Shown: positions 33,975-42,368, counted from the stretch's first letter. The stretch is 58,807 bases of DNA from Pseudomonas helleri (GCF_009600315.1 NZ_WIWC01000031.1:1-58807); one strand, 5' to 3'. Numbers and translations are program-made. The notes: generated by a model from the letters alone, not told the origin.

Positions 33975-34049
33975 GGGCGGTCTAGAAGGGCTCACCGAAA
34001 GGTGGGCCCTTTTTTGTTGTCTGCGATTTGCAAAGCTTTTGCAAAACCC
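33975..34049. repeat. Right copy of 75-bp direct repeat
   Basis: Matches 30701-30775 with two changes and carries the same terminator hairpin (33986-34015). It cuts the endolysin remnant and marks the right border of the 3.2-kb scar. No tRNA 3' end precedes it. Confidence 0.85.
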
Positions 34050-34174
34050 TACCGCCGATGGTTTTTGCGTGCATTGGCGTGCCCAGTAGGAAACGTTTAT
34101 TTATTACGTAGTAGCGTGGTTGTGATGGCTCATTGATCTCAATATGCTACTAGCCTCAATTATAGAGGTGAGCA

Positions 34175-35359
34175 ATGAGTAAATACGCGCCTTTGGCAGA
34201 TCATCTTAAAGCTCAAGTCGGAGACGCTGTTGAGTTGACTTTCACTCAGATCGACCAACTTGTTGGGGGACTGCCCCCGAGTGCTCGGAGCTATGACGCT
34301 TGGTGGGCGAACTCTCGAACAAATGACACCCATGGCTGGGCTCATCAATGGATTGAAGCCGGCTGGGAGTGCAAAAAACTCGATCGGGTGAATGAGCGAG
34401 TCGTTTTTCAGCGTATTACTTTGGAATCCGAACGACGTTACTGGTGGGTCAACCATAAACAGACCTTCAAGTCGGAGTTTGAAGGTGGCTATATTTGGTC
34501 CCCAAAAACCAGCAAAAATGGGGTTCGTAATACGTCTTACGACAACTTGACACGTGTACAGGCGGGTGATGTGGTCGTGTCTTATGCAGGAGGTGTGGTA
34601 AAGGCAATAGGCGTGGTCACTCATGTTCATTTCGAGGCAGCGAAGCCTGAAGAGTTTGGTAAAACGGGTGAAAATTGGGCTGACGGCGGGTGGTTAGTTC
34701 CGATTGAATGGGCGGCGCTAACTACACCTTTCTCTCCCAAAGCTCATATTGGCCAAATAGCAGATTTACTCCCGAAGAAGAACTCTCCACTGCAAAAGAA
34801 CGGCAACGGCAACCAGGGTTGTTACTTGGCTGCAATTTCTGCTGAGTTAGGCCGTTTGATAACTGCTCTAGCAGGTCAGGAGTGCCCTGACTTGGTAGGT
34901 GCTATTGAAGACATAGAGCGCTCAATCGATGACGATGTAATCGAGAGCGAGATACAACAAGCAGAAAACGTTCCTGTGACAGAGAAAGATCAATTGATCC
35001 GTTCTCGCCGCGGTCAGGGTATATTTCGTCAAAGGGTTTTGTTGATGGAAATAAAGTGTCGGCTCACTGGGGTTGTTGATCAAAGTTACTTGGTCGCGAG
35101 CCATATAAAACCCTGGAAGGTGTCCGATAACAGCGAACGTCTCAGTGGAGACAACGGATTGATGTTGGCCCCCCATGTCGACAAGTTGTTCGATCGCGGC
35201 TGGATAACATTCGAAGATAACGGGGACGTGAAGTGTGCTTCTCAAGCTGAGCCTGTCGTTGCAGCATGGGGATTGGACGTGATTAAAAATGTTGGGCCGT
35301 TCTCTAAAAACCAACAGGCGTTTCTGCTTTACCACAGAGAGTTTATTTTTAAAGGGTAA
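34175..35359 (+). CDS. EVE-HNH modification-dependent endonuclease
   Basis: A 394-residue predicted restriction enzyme for modified DNA. Residues 1-70 form the small domain often fused to restriction nucleases (YAPLADHLKAQ, LPPSARSYDAWWANSRTND, EAGWE). Residues about 88-205 are an EVE/PUA-like module (RYWWVNHKQTFKSEFEGGYI, AGDVVVSYAGGVVKAIGVVT), a reader of modified cytosine. Residues 280-345 are an HNH_2 nuclease (CRLTG, SYLVASHIKPW, NGLMLAPHVDKLFDRG) with His310, Asn328 and His334. GC is lower than in core genes. There is no methylase partner, as expected for a type IV-like system. Confidence 0.85.
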   Translation: MSKYAPLADHLKAQVGDAVELTFTQIDQLVGGLPPSARSYDAWWANSRTNDTHGWAHQWIEAGWECKKLDRVNERVVFQRITLESERRYWWVNHKQTFKSEFEGGYIWSPKTSKNGVRNTSYDNLTRVQAGDVVVSYAGGVVKAIGVVTHVHFEAAKPEEFGKTGENWADGGWLVPIEWAALTTPFSPKAHIGQIADLLPKKNSPLQKNGNGNQGCYLAAISAELGRLITALAGQECPDLVGAIEDIERSIDDDVIESEIQQAENVPVTEKDQLIRSRRGQGIFRQRVLLMEIKCRLTGVVDQSYLVASHIKPWKVSDNSERLSGDNGLMLAPHVDKLFDRGWITFEDNGDVKCASQAEPVVAAWGLDVIKNVGPFSKNQQAFLLYHREFIFKG

Positions 35360-35549
35360 CGGCAAGCGGGCTCTGTGCGCGGGGCCAACGCTTTAAATCA
35401 GCAGTATGAGAGCGCTTCAAGGCGTAGGGTTACTCGCGGATGATACATAGGCGTCATCAGCCGTTTAAAGATGATCACACGAAGATTGTGATGATGGCAT
35501 AAGGCCTGCTACAGTCCGCGCCGAAATTCATAAGGCAAGGAAATCTCCC

Positions 35550-35756
35550 GTGAACCGCATCCAGCTTTTGGCTTTAGTAGGCGCAGCATTGTTAATGAGT
35601 GGGTGTGTTGTACAGAGCACTTACAGCAAAACCATTGCTGTGACCAAGGATGCTAATGGCAAGATCATCCAAACGGTTGAAAGCGAGACAGTGATTCAGC
35701 CAGCGAATGGCTATCCAATGCGTCTTGAGAAAATCAGAGGCATACAGCCTCAATAA
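35550..35756 (+). CDS. Small lipoprotein
   Basis: A 68-residue lipoprotein with signal NRIQLLALVGAALLMSGC (lipobox LMSGC, Cys19). The short mature part (VVQSTYSKTIAVTKDANGKI...) is beta-prone. The start is GTG at 35550 with AAGGAA seven bases upstream. A terminator follows 20 bp after the stop. Function unknown. Confidence 0.75.
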   Translation: MNRIQLLALVGAALLMSGCVVQSTYSKTIAVTKDANGKIIQTVESETVIQPANGYPMRLEKIRGIQPQ

Positions 35757-35776
35757 ACGCCTGTACTGAATCAAAG

Positions 35777-35800
35777 AAACCCGCCAAATGCGGGTTTTTT
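35777..35800 (+). terminator. Terminator of the small lipoprotein gene
   Basis: AAACCCGC (35777-35784) pairs with GCGGGTTT (35790-35797) and runs into TTTTTT. Confidence 0.85.
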
Positions 35801-35817
35801 ATTATCGGTTGAACGCC

Positions 35818-36045
35818 ATGCCCACCAATACGCAGCAACTGCTGTAGATACTCCCGAACGCCGGCCAAGTTGCCGGATCTTTTGTGCCTGGCTTGACACT
35901 GCTATGAACCGGTACCGGATTGTTGGTACCTCATTCTCGGGGATGTTGAGCTGTGTAAATCAGGACTGCACGCCTATGCACGCTCAGGACGGCGGGGAGC
36001 CTTTTCCCGGTGCCATTCGGGATTTTCGACAAGGTACGTCGATCG
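35818..36045 (+). pseudogene. Second prophage scar: endolysin start joined to tail J fragment
   Basis: ATG 35818 opens MPTNTQQLL, then TAG (35845-35847, probably CAG originally), then ILPNAGQVAGSFVPGL, a lost base, and NTAMNRYRIVG. This is the GH19 endolysin N-terminus, about 80% identical to the copy at 33564. From about 35976 the DNA reads HAQDGGEPFPGAIRDFRQGT, matching the J-type segment in the tail fusion (DGGENFPGASWDFRPGT). Order is endolysin then J, opposite to the first scar. Nothing functional remains between 35757 and 36113. Confidence 0.75.
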
Positions 36046-36113
36046 CCCAATCCCGCTGCCTTCAGACGATAACGACTCAGCTCGCGTGGCACTCTAGCTG
36101 CCACGACACGACG

Positions 36114-36671
36114 TTATTCGTCGCGGCCTTCCATCATGGTGCGTTTAAGCATGACGTAAACCGCTCCGGCGCCACCGTGTTTAGCTTGGCAGGAGCAAAA
36201 TCCCAGGACTTGTGAGTGCTGTCGCAGCCAGGTGTTGACGTGGCTTTTGATCATGGGGCGTTTGCCGTCCAGGCGCACGGCTTTGCCATGCGTCACGCGT
36301 ACGCAGCGTACTTCTAGGCGGGTGGCTTCGCTGAGGAACTCCCACAGGGTTTCTCTGGCCTTCTCAACGGTCATACCGTGCAGGTCAAGGCTGCCTTCGA
36401 AGCTGATCTGGCCAAGCTTGAGCTTGCGCATCTGACTTTCCTGCACGCCGTCACGCGCCCAGCTCAATTGATCTTCCGGGCCTACATCAATGACAAATTG
36501 ATCAGACAAGCCGTCAATAATGGTTTCATTACTGCGCACGATAGCGTTTTGACGCAGTTTGGCCAGTTGCGCACGGTCAGCTTTGGGTTTTCCAGTGTCG
36601 GCCCGATCGTGTTTGATCGGTTTAACACCGCGAATTTCATTTTTAAATAGGGAAAAGTCGTCGTCTTGCAT
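36114..36671 (-). CDS. smrA: Smr-domain endonuclease
   Basis: A 185-residue protein of the SmrA/YdaL type. The C-terminal Smr domain (about residues 95-175) has the three hallmarks SLDLHGMTVEKA, VRVTHGKAVR and HGGAGAVYVML. Smr domains nick DNA or cleave RNA, with roles in recombination control and ribosome rescue. The N-terminal 90 residues are charged and probably flexible. It is the first core gene after the prophage scars. Confidence 0.9.
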   Translation of the reverse strand: MQDDDFSLFKNEIRGVKPIKHDRADTGKPKADRAQLAKLRQNAIVRSNETIIDGLSDQFVIDVGPEDQLSWARDGVQESQMRKLKLGQISFEGSLDLHGMTVEKARETLWEFLSEATRLEVRCVRVTHGKAVRLDGKRPMIKSHVNTWLRQHSQVLGFCSCQAKHGGAGAVYVMLKRTMMEGRDE

Positions 36672-36734
36672 GTCAGCCTCCGCGAAGGTCGGACAGTTTA
36701 CCCAAGTCGACGGCCATCGTGCGCTGGATGTGCC

Positions 36735-37055
36735 TCAGTCGCGTTTTTTCATCAGGTGCGCAGCCATGTTGAGGCCCATAGGTTGACGCATTTGACGGCG
36801 ACGACGACGCCATAGCCATGTCCCCAGCCAACTGATTAACAGGCCGATGACGAGCACGATAGCAGCTCCCGCGGGGCTGGCGTTGAGGTCGCCAAGTGCC
36901 GCCGGTTGGCCAATCAGGCTGCTGGCACCCACTGCAAGCAAAAGCACGCCGCAGAGGGTCAGCAGAGCTGCAAAGGTAAGAACCAGTCGCGAGCCCCAAT
37001 TACTGTGTGCTTTGGGACGCAAGCGCCGCGCATCAAAACCATCGGCGATTTTCAT
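36735..37055 (-). CDS. Small membrane protein, unknown function
   Basis: A 106-residue protein with two predictable membrane helices (LVLTFAALLTLCGVLLLAVG and GAAIVLVIGLLISWLGTWLW). A strongly basic segment RRRRRQMRQ follows, placing both ends in the cytoplasm. AAGGAA precedes the ATG. It lies 63 bp upstream of smrA on the same strand. No family recognised. Confidence 0.7.
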   Translation of the reverse strand: MKIADGFDARRLRPKAHSNWGSRLVLTFAALLTLCGVLLLAVGASSLIGQPAALGDLNASPAGAAIVLVIGLLISWLGTWLWRRRRRQMRQPMGLNMAAHLMKKRD

Positions 37056-37198
37056 TCCGATATTTCCTTGAAGGGTATCGGGCCTTCGACAGGAACATGG
37101 GCAGGTTGTTCCGGAGGATGTTCAGAAATGACGGGTAAAGGTGTCGCAGAGTGGATTTGCCGATAGGCGGCGCGAGAGTCCGCCTACCAGACGCGCCA

Positions 37199-37789
37199 TC
37201 AGATGAGGTTTTGAGTCAGTGCCAAGGTAGCGAAATTGTCATTCATGATGGCCATTTCGGTTCTCTGCACGTCGGCGGCGGGGATGATGCCGTCACGTGT
37301 GGGCAGGTCGCGGGTGGCGCATGCATCTTCTACCAAGGTGCAGCGAAAACCATAGTCTTTGGCGGCGCGCACCGTGGTGCTGACGCTTGAGTGGCTCATG
37401 AAGCCGCAGACGATCAAGTCCAGCGGGCCTGCTTTTTCCAGTGTTTCTCTAAGACGTGTGTCATTGAAGGCGTTGGGCATGCGTTTTTCAATGATGACTT
37501 CATCGTCGGAGGCTTCAAGGCCTTTGATGAACTTGCCGCGCTCGCCCTGCGGGTCGAACAGGCCGCCAACGGTACCCAGATGGCGTACATGGATCACCGG
37601 GCACTTGGCTCTGCGGGCGGCTTCCAGGAGCGCAGCAATGTTGGCGGTGGCGGCGTCCATCCCCGACAGGGCCAGAGGCCCGCTGAGGTATTCTTTCTGC
37701 GCATCGATGATCAGCAGGCTGGCATTACTCAGGCTGGCTGCGGCATAACCACGCCCGGTAAGTTGAAACATCGTCTTTAAAGCGGACAT
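37199..37789 (-). CDS. Isochorismatase-fold hydrolase with Ser at the nucleophile position
   Basis: A 196-residue member of the isochorismatase/cysteine hydrolase superfamily. Asp29 (LLIIDAQKEYL) and Lys102 (VIIEKRMPNAF) of the usual triad are present. The nucleophile segment reads GFMSHSSVSTTVRAAKDYGF, so the usual Cys (GFMTHxCVSTT) is Ser135. Nearby nicF keeps the Cys. The protein may be a hydrolase with altered chemistry or an inactive relative. Substrate unknown. Confidence 0.8.
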   Translation of the reverse strand: MSALKTMFQLTGRGYAAASLSNASLLIIDAQKEYLSGPLALSGMDAATANIAALLEAARRAKCPVIHVRHLGTVGGLFDPQGERGKFIKGLEASDDEVIIEKRMPNAFNDTRLRETLEKAGPLDLIVCGFMSHSSVSTTVRAAKDYGFRCTLVEDACATRDLPTRDGIIPAADVQRTEMAIMNDNFATLALTQNLI

Positions 37790-38060
37790 TCAGGGGCTCC
37801 TTTGGGTAGGGCTTTTGCGACATTCTCCACTGGCCGAGCGTTTATGTGAATGACTAGTCGTATAAGGCACGTAGTTGTTGGCCTACAGCGATGTCAAGTG
37901 TCATCACGGCAGTGCAAAAATATACAAAATGGAACGAGCAGCGCCTTCAAGCATGTTTTTTGGCTTCAGCGTTTGGGGTTAAAACCACCGCTGGGCACAA
38001 CTTTGGCTGTGTCGAGGTTTGGCTGTTAGAATCGTCGGTCGATTTTTAGGAGTAAGACCA

Positions 38061-38969
38061 TTGATCACTTCCCGCCTGCGCACTTTGCGCGACCATATTC
38101 GCTGGGCCGTTAGCCACTTTCATGGGGAAGAGCTGTTCTTTGGTCATGGCACCGACAATGCGTGGGACGAAGCCCGCCAATTGGTGCTGGGTGCGTTGAA
38201 TCTGCCCTGGGAAATTGCGGACAGCTACCTTGATTGCCGCCTTGAAGACGATGAGCTGGTCAATCTTCAGCATTTGCTCAAACGCCGGATCGAAGAGCGT
38301 GTGCCAACCGCTTATTTGTTGGGTGAAGCCTGGTTCTGCGGCATGTCGTTTATCGTTGATGAACGTGTGTTGATCCCGCGCTCGCCGATTGGTGAGTTGA
38401 TTGAAAAACGCTTCGAGCCCTGGTTGGCCAGCGAACCAGCGCGCATTCTCGATTTGTGCACCGGCTCGGGGTGTATCGGCATCGCTTGCGCGTACGAATT
38501 CCAGAATGCTGAAGTGGTATTGGCCGACCTGTCGTATGAAGCCCTTGAAGTGGCCAATCAAAACATTGAACGCCATGGTGTGGATGAGCGCGTTTACACG
38601 GTTCAGGGCGATGGTTTTGATGGTTTGCCGGGTCAGCGTTTTGACCTGATCGTGTCAAACCCGCCGTATGTGGATGCTGAAGATTTTGCCGATATGCCGG
38701 CGGAGTATCAGCATGAGCCTGAGTTGGGTCTGGCGTGCGGTGATGATGGCCTGAATCTGGTGCGCCGTATGTTGGCCGAAGCCGCTGATCACTTGACCGA
38801 AAAAGGCTTGTTGATTGTTGAAGTGGGCAACAGCCAGGTGCATGTAGAAGCTCTTTACCCGGAAGTTGATTTTGCCTGGCTGGACTTTGAACGTGGTGGT
38901 CACGGCGTGTTTATGCTGACAGCGCAGCAATGCCGAGAGCATCAAGCGTTGTTTGCTTCGCGGGTTTAA
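38061..38969 (+). CDS. prmB: 50S ribosomal protein L3 N5-glutamine methyltransferase
   Basis: A 302-residue SAM-dependent methyltransferase that modifies a glutamine of ribosomal protein L3. Motif I is ILDLCTGSGCIGIACA, and the catalytic NPPY sits in LIVSNPPYVDAEDF. The PrmB-type N-terminal helical domain is present (RLRTLRDHIRWAVSHF). The TTG at 38061 has AGGAG eight bases upstream and gives the family length. The frame upstream to 38019 has no ribosome site. Confidence 0.93.
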   Translation: MITSRLRTLRDHIRWAVSHFHGEELFFGHGTDNAWDEARQLVLGALNLPWEIADSYLDCRLEDDELVNLQHLLKRRIEERVPTAYLLGEAWFCGMSFIVDERVLIPRSPIGELIEKRFEPWLASEPARILDLCTGSGCIGIACAYEFQNAEVVLADLSYEALEVANQNIERHGVDERVYTVQGDGFDGLPGQRFDLIVSNPPYVDAEDFADMPAEYQHEPELGLACGDDGLNLVRRMLAEAADHLTEKGLLIVEVGNSQVHVEALYPEVDFAWLDFERGGHGVFMLTAQQCREHQALFASRV

Positions 38970-39019
38970 GAAAGGGGTTGTCGCTGACGAGGAAGGGAGG
39001 CTTCTGGGGCATCAAGCAG

Positions 39020-39059
39020 ATCACAATGGGCGCTGATTCGCGTGCGTAACCATTGTGAT
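39020..39059. repeat. 10-bp inverted repeat after prmB
   Basis: ATCACAATGG (39020-39029) and CCATTGTGAT (39050-39059) are perfect complements with a 20-base loop. There is no T-run. It could be a weak terminator of prmB or a regulator site for the gene at 39197. Confidence 0.5.
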
Positions 39060-39196
39060 GAATGCATCGCCAATTGCAGCCTTCGTGCTTCGCCAGCGCC
39101 TGTATACCCTGATCTTTACACGAAATTACACGGCCTTGACGGCCCTGTACGCCATCCCCCCGTAGACTTTGCGCTCATTTTTAAGTGGAAATGGGC

Positions 39197-39634
39197 ATGT
39201 TCCTGGTTCATAAAAAAGGCTTTGTTGCCGGCAAGAAAATGGTCGATGGACTGGTGCCTTACGACTTTTTTTGTGAAGACAACCCCTCCATCAATCTGTT
39301 TGTCTTTACCGGTGCAGGCACTGCGGGCAAGCACGTTGAGGAGCAGACCTTATGGGGTTTTACCCGGCTTGAGCGGTTTGAGGCACTGAGCAGCACGCTG
39401 GTCGCCAACCAGAAAAACGACGGTTGGTTTCAAAGCGTCAACGTGATGACCGGCCCTGCACACAATGGCACCCGGTCGGTGAAGTTTCAGCGCGTCCTGA
39501 AAATCATCAAACACGTGAACACCGCCAACAAGGCAGGCTACGAGATTTTGACCGATGAGGGTGAGAGCTACTTCACCCTCAAACAGATAGCCGGTGGCAC
39601 CGCCCAAACCGTGATTTACGCGGCCGATCAGTAG
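39197..39634 (+). CDS. Conserved hypothetical protein
   Basis: A 145-residue soluble protein, MFLVHKKGFVAGKKMVDGLV..., ending in GTAQTVIYAADQ. No signal peptide, membrane segment or catalytic motif stands out. Hydrophobic and charged residues alternate as in a beta-rich fold. GTG 39185 and ATG 39191 are alternative in-frame starts; I chose the ATG at 39197 because GGA sits about 7 bases before it. The gene is isolated between prmB and the sulfur-type cluster. Confidence 0.6.
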   Translation: MFLVHKKGFVAGKKMVDGLVPYDFFCEDNPSINLFVFTGAGTAGKHVEEQTLWGFTRLERFEALSSTLVANQKNDGWFQSVNVMTGPAHNGTRSVKFQRVLKIIKHVNTANKAGYEILTDEGESYFTLKQIAGGTAQTVIYAADQ

Positions 39635-39649
39635 CAACTGCTCACCCGG

Positions 39650-39688
39650 TCACTGTCTGCGCAGCAACAGTGTCGGTGCAGACTGTGT
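39650..39688. promoter_or_regulatory. Candidate enhancer (UAS) of the aldo-keto reductase unit
   Basis: Three half-sites stand in the order TCACTGT (39650-39656), 8 bases, CAACAGT (39665-39671), 10 bases, ACTGTGT (39682-39688). Exactly the same order and spacing occur at 42277-42315. The site ends 66 bp before a sigma-54-like promoter, the normal place for an enhancer-binding activator. Confidence 0.6.
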
Positions 39689-39754
39689 GACCCTCAACAC
39701 CGTGGACTAGCAGCCCACCTCGTACGTGCGTGCAGCACGGGGTGTGCAGGCGCA

Positions 39755-39770
39755 TGGCATGTTTGATGCT
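39755..39770 (+). promoter_or_regulatory. Candidate sigma-54 promoter
   Basis: TGGCATGTTTGATGCT fits TGGCACG-N4-TTGCW at all but two positions and has the invariant GG and GC at the required spacing. Transcription would start near 39782, 25 bp before the start codon at 39807. Two more promoters in this window share GGCATG-N5-TGC. Confidence 0.6.
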
Positions 39771-39806
39771 AAGTACCTTCCTGACATTCACATTCAGGGA
39801 GATTTC

Positions 39807-40859
39807 ATGCATTACCGCCAATTAGGTAACAGCGATATCAAGGTCAGTGTGCTGGGGTTGGGCACCATGACCTGGGGCCATCAGAACAGCGAAAGCGACG
39901 CTCATCAGCAAATAGAACTGGCGCTGGCTGAAGGTATCAATCTGATCGACACCGCCGAGATGTACCCCACACCCACCCATGCCGACACCTGGCGCACCAC
40001 CGAGCGCTATATCGGCAGTTGGCTGGCCCGCAGTGGTCGGCGTAACGAGGTGGTGCTGGCCAGCAAAATTGCCGGCCCGGCCCGGGACCCCAACGGTCAG
40101 TTGCATATCCGCGACGGTCTGACCCGGCATGACCGGCGCAATATCGTCGAAGCGCTGGACGGTAGCCTCAAACGCTTGAACACCGACTATCTGGACCTCT
40201 ATCAATTGCATTGGCCCGACCGCGCCACCAATTTTTTTGGCCAGCGCGACTACCCCTATGCCGAAGACACCCACAGCACCACCATTGAAGAAACCCTGTC
40301 GGTGCTGGCGGATCAGGTCAAGGCGGGCAAGGTCCGCCAACTCGGCGTGTCCAATGAAACCCCGTGGGGCGTGGCCGAGTTTCTCAAGCAGAGTGAGCGT
40401 CTGGGGCTGCCGAAAATTGCCAGTATTCAGAACCCTTACAGCCTGCTTAATCGCCTGTTCGAGGGCGGATTGTCCGAGTTTACCCACCGTGAAGGTGTCG
40501 GCCTGCTGGCCTATTCACCCTTGGCATTCGGTTCGTTAACCGGCAAGTATCTGGGCGGCGCGCGCCCTGAGGGCACCCGGCTTTCATCGGTGTACCGCAC
40601 CTTCAATCGCTATGACAGCCCTTCGGCAGATGCGGCCATCAGCGGGTATGTGCAGATCGCCCAGGAACATAACCTGACCCCGGCGCAATTGGCCCTGGCC
40701 TACGTCATCAATAAACCGTTCGTGGCCAGCGCCCTGACCGGTCAGACCAGCCTCGCGCAGCTGCGTGACAACCTCAGTGCCCTTGAAGTAACGCTGGATG
40801 CGCAGACGCTGGCGCAAATCGAAGCCATTCATCAGCGCATACCCAACCCGGCGCCCTAG
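39807..40859 (+). CDS. NADP-dependent aldo-keto reductase (Tas-like)
   Basis: A 350-residue TIM-barrel oxidoreductase of the AKR superfamily, closest in look to E. coli Tas. The start MHYRQLGNSDIKVSVLGLGT is typical. The catalytic Asp/Tyr pair is in NLIDTAEMYP, the Lys in VLASKIAGPA and the His in LYQLHWPD. GGGAG seven bases upstream fixes the ATG at 39807. The monooxygenase gene follows 15 bp later, so they form an operon. In a desulfurisation setting it could reduce a carbonyl product released by the monooxygenase. Confidence 0.85.
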   Translation: MHYRQLGNSDIKVSVLGLGTMTWGHQNSESDAHQQIELALAEGINLIDTAEMYPTPTHADTWRTTERYIGSWLARSGRRNEVVLASKIAGPARDPNGQLHIRDGLTRHDRRNIVEALDGSLKRLNTDYLDLYQLHWPDRATNFFGQRDYPYAEDTHSTTIEETLSVLADQVKAGKVRQLGVSNETPWGVAEFLKQSERLGLPKIASIQNPYSLLNRLFEGGLSEFTHREGVGLLAYSPLAFGSLTGKYLGGARPEGTRLSSVYRTFNRYDSPSADAAISGYVQIAQEHNLTPAQLALAYVINKPFVASALTGQTSLAQLRDNLSALEVTLDAQTLAQIEAIHQRIPNPAP

Positions 40860-40874
40860 GCAGGAGTTTTGACG

Positions 40875-42272
40875 ATGCCCAAACAACTGCACGTCAACTT
40901 GTTTGAAATGAACTGTGTGAGCCATATCGTTCACGGCCTGTGGGTTCATCCCGAGAACAATCGGCATCGTTTCAACGATCTCGATTACTGGACCGAGTTG
41001 GCGCAACTGCTGGAGTACGGCACTTTTGACGGGGTGTTTCTGGCCGACGTGATCGGCACCTACGACAGTTTTCGCGATGGCCCGCAAACGGCGCTGCGCG
41101 AAGCCATGCAAATCCCCAGCAATGATCCGCTGTTGGTGATTCCGGCCATGGCGGCCGTGACCCAAAACCTGGGTTTTGGCGCGACTTTTTCCACCACCTA
41201 TGAACCGCCGTTTGCCTTCGCTCGGCGCATGAGCACCCTCGATCACCTGACCAAGGGCCGGGTCGGCTGGAACATCGTCACCTCGTACTTGCCCAATGCG
41301 GCGCGTAACTTCGGGCATGCCACCGAAGTTGTTCACGACCATCGCTACGAGATTGCCGATGAGTACCTGGATGTTTTGTACAAGTTATGGGAAGGCTCCT
41401 GGGACGATGACGCGGTGATCCAGGACCGCGAACAGCGCGTCTATACCGACCCTACAAAAGTGCGTTACATCGATCATGTCGGCGAGCACTTCAAGGTCGC
41501 TGGCCCGCACTTGTGTCAGCCCTCACGGCAACGCACGCCGGTCTTGTTTCAGGCCACCGGCTCGCCTGCGGGCATTGGGTTTGCGGGGCGTCATGCCGAA
41601 GTGGTGTTCACCGGCGGTATAGACACCGCTGCTGTGCGCGCCAATATTGAGGCCATGCGCAACAAGGCGATTGCCCATGAGCGCGACCCGGCGGGTTTGA
41701 AATTTATCGTCATGGCCGGGGTGATCGTTGGCCGTACCGATGAAGAGGTCAGCCGCAAGCTCGACAGCTATCGCACGCTGATGAGCGTGGAAGCATCCTT
41801 GGCCCACCAGCAGTCGGCAGTCGATTTGACGCGCTACCCCGGTGACGCACTGATCAGTGACTTGATTGCGCTTAAGGTCAAGGGCTGGGAGAGCTTGCAG
41901 CGCTATAAGCCCGAGTGGAAGGTGAGCACGGTGCTGGCCCAGTTTTCGGGCTTCAACCGCGAGCGATTTTTTGTGGCGGGCACACCCACCGTGGTCGCGG
42001 ATCAAATCGAAAAATGGCTGGATGAAGACGGCATTGACGGCATCAACTTGCGTCAGTATTTGTCGTTTGAAACCGCGCGCGACTTTATTGAACTGGTGAT
42101 CCCCGAACTGCGTCGACGCGGGCGCTTTCGCGAGCGTTACAACGATGGCGAAACCCTGCGTGAACGCCTGTTTGGCGCAGGGCAAGCCAGATTGCCGGGT
42201 GATCACTTTGGCGCGCGTTATCGAGATGCGGCGGTATTGCAGCAACCGGCGCGGCCGTTGCGTTTCTCGTAA
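40875..42272 (+). CDS. LLM-class flavin monooxygenase (DszA/SnaA/NtaA family)
   Basis: A 465-residue FMN-dependent monooxygenase of the luciferase-like class in the group that includes DszA (sulfone), NtaA (nitrilotriacetate) and SnaA. Signatures are NCVSHIVHGLWVHPENN, TYEPPFAFARRMSTLDHL and RVGWNIVTSYLPNAARNFG. The coenzyme loop is VLFQATGSPAGIGFAGRHAE. It needs reduced FMN from a separate reductase. AGGAG precedes the ATG at 40875. Context suggests C-S bond cleavage in an organosulfur compound; that is inference. Confidence 0.88.
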   Translation: MPKQLHVNLFEMNCVSHIVHGLWVHPENNRHRFNDLDYWTELAQLLEYGTFDGVFLADVIGTYDSFRDGPQTALREAMQIPSNDPLLVIPAMAAVTQNLGFGATFSTTYEPPFAFARRMSTLDHLTKGRVGWNIVTSYLPNAARNFGHATEVVHDHRYEIADEYLDVLYKLWEGSWDDDAVIQDREQRVYTDPTKVRYIDHVGEHFKVAGPHLCQPSRQRTPVLFQATGSPAGIGFAGRHAEVVFTGGIDTAAVRANIEAMRNKAIAHERDPAGLKFIVMAGVIVGRTDEEVSRKLDSYRTLMSVEASLAHQQSAVDLTRYPGDALISDLIALKVKGWESLQRYKPEWKVSTVLAQFSGFNRERFFVAGTPTVVADQIEKWLDEDGIDGINLRQYLSFETARDFIELVIPELRRRGRFRERYNDGETLRERLFGAGQARLPGDHFGARYRDAAVLQQPARPLRFS

Positions 42273-42276
42273 ATCC

Positions 42277-42315
42277 CAACTGTTGCCCCACCAACAGTCC
42301 CTGCACAGACTGTTG
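42277..42315. promoter_or_regulatory. Candidate enhancer (UAS) of the ABC transporter unit
   Basis: CAACTGT (42277-42283), 8 bases, CAACAGT (42292-42298), 10 bases, ACTGTTG (42309-42315). Order and spacing are the same as at 39650-39688. It ends 53 bp before a sigma-54-like promoter. The last two half-sites also form the stem of a possible terminator, so the DNA may serve both purposes. Confidence 0.6.
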
Positions 42316-42321
42316 GTTTTC
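42291..42321 (+). terminator. Possible terminator after the monooxygenase gene
   Basis: CCAACAGTC (42291-42299) pairs perfectly with GACTGTTGG (42308-42316), followed by TTTT. It would end the aldo-keto reductase/monooxygenase transcript. It overlaps the enhancer half-sites described separately. Confidence 0.6.
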
Positions 42322-42368
42322 AACCCTGCTCTCACCCGTTAACCCTCGTATTTACGGGGCCTAAAACC

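Noticed and set aside
37790..38060. Possible small gene or RNA between the isochorismatase-like gene and prmB
   Set aside because: No open frame with a ribosome site and no stable hairpin with a T-run was found; it looks like an ordinary divergent promoter region.
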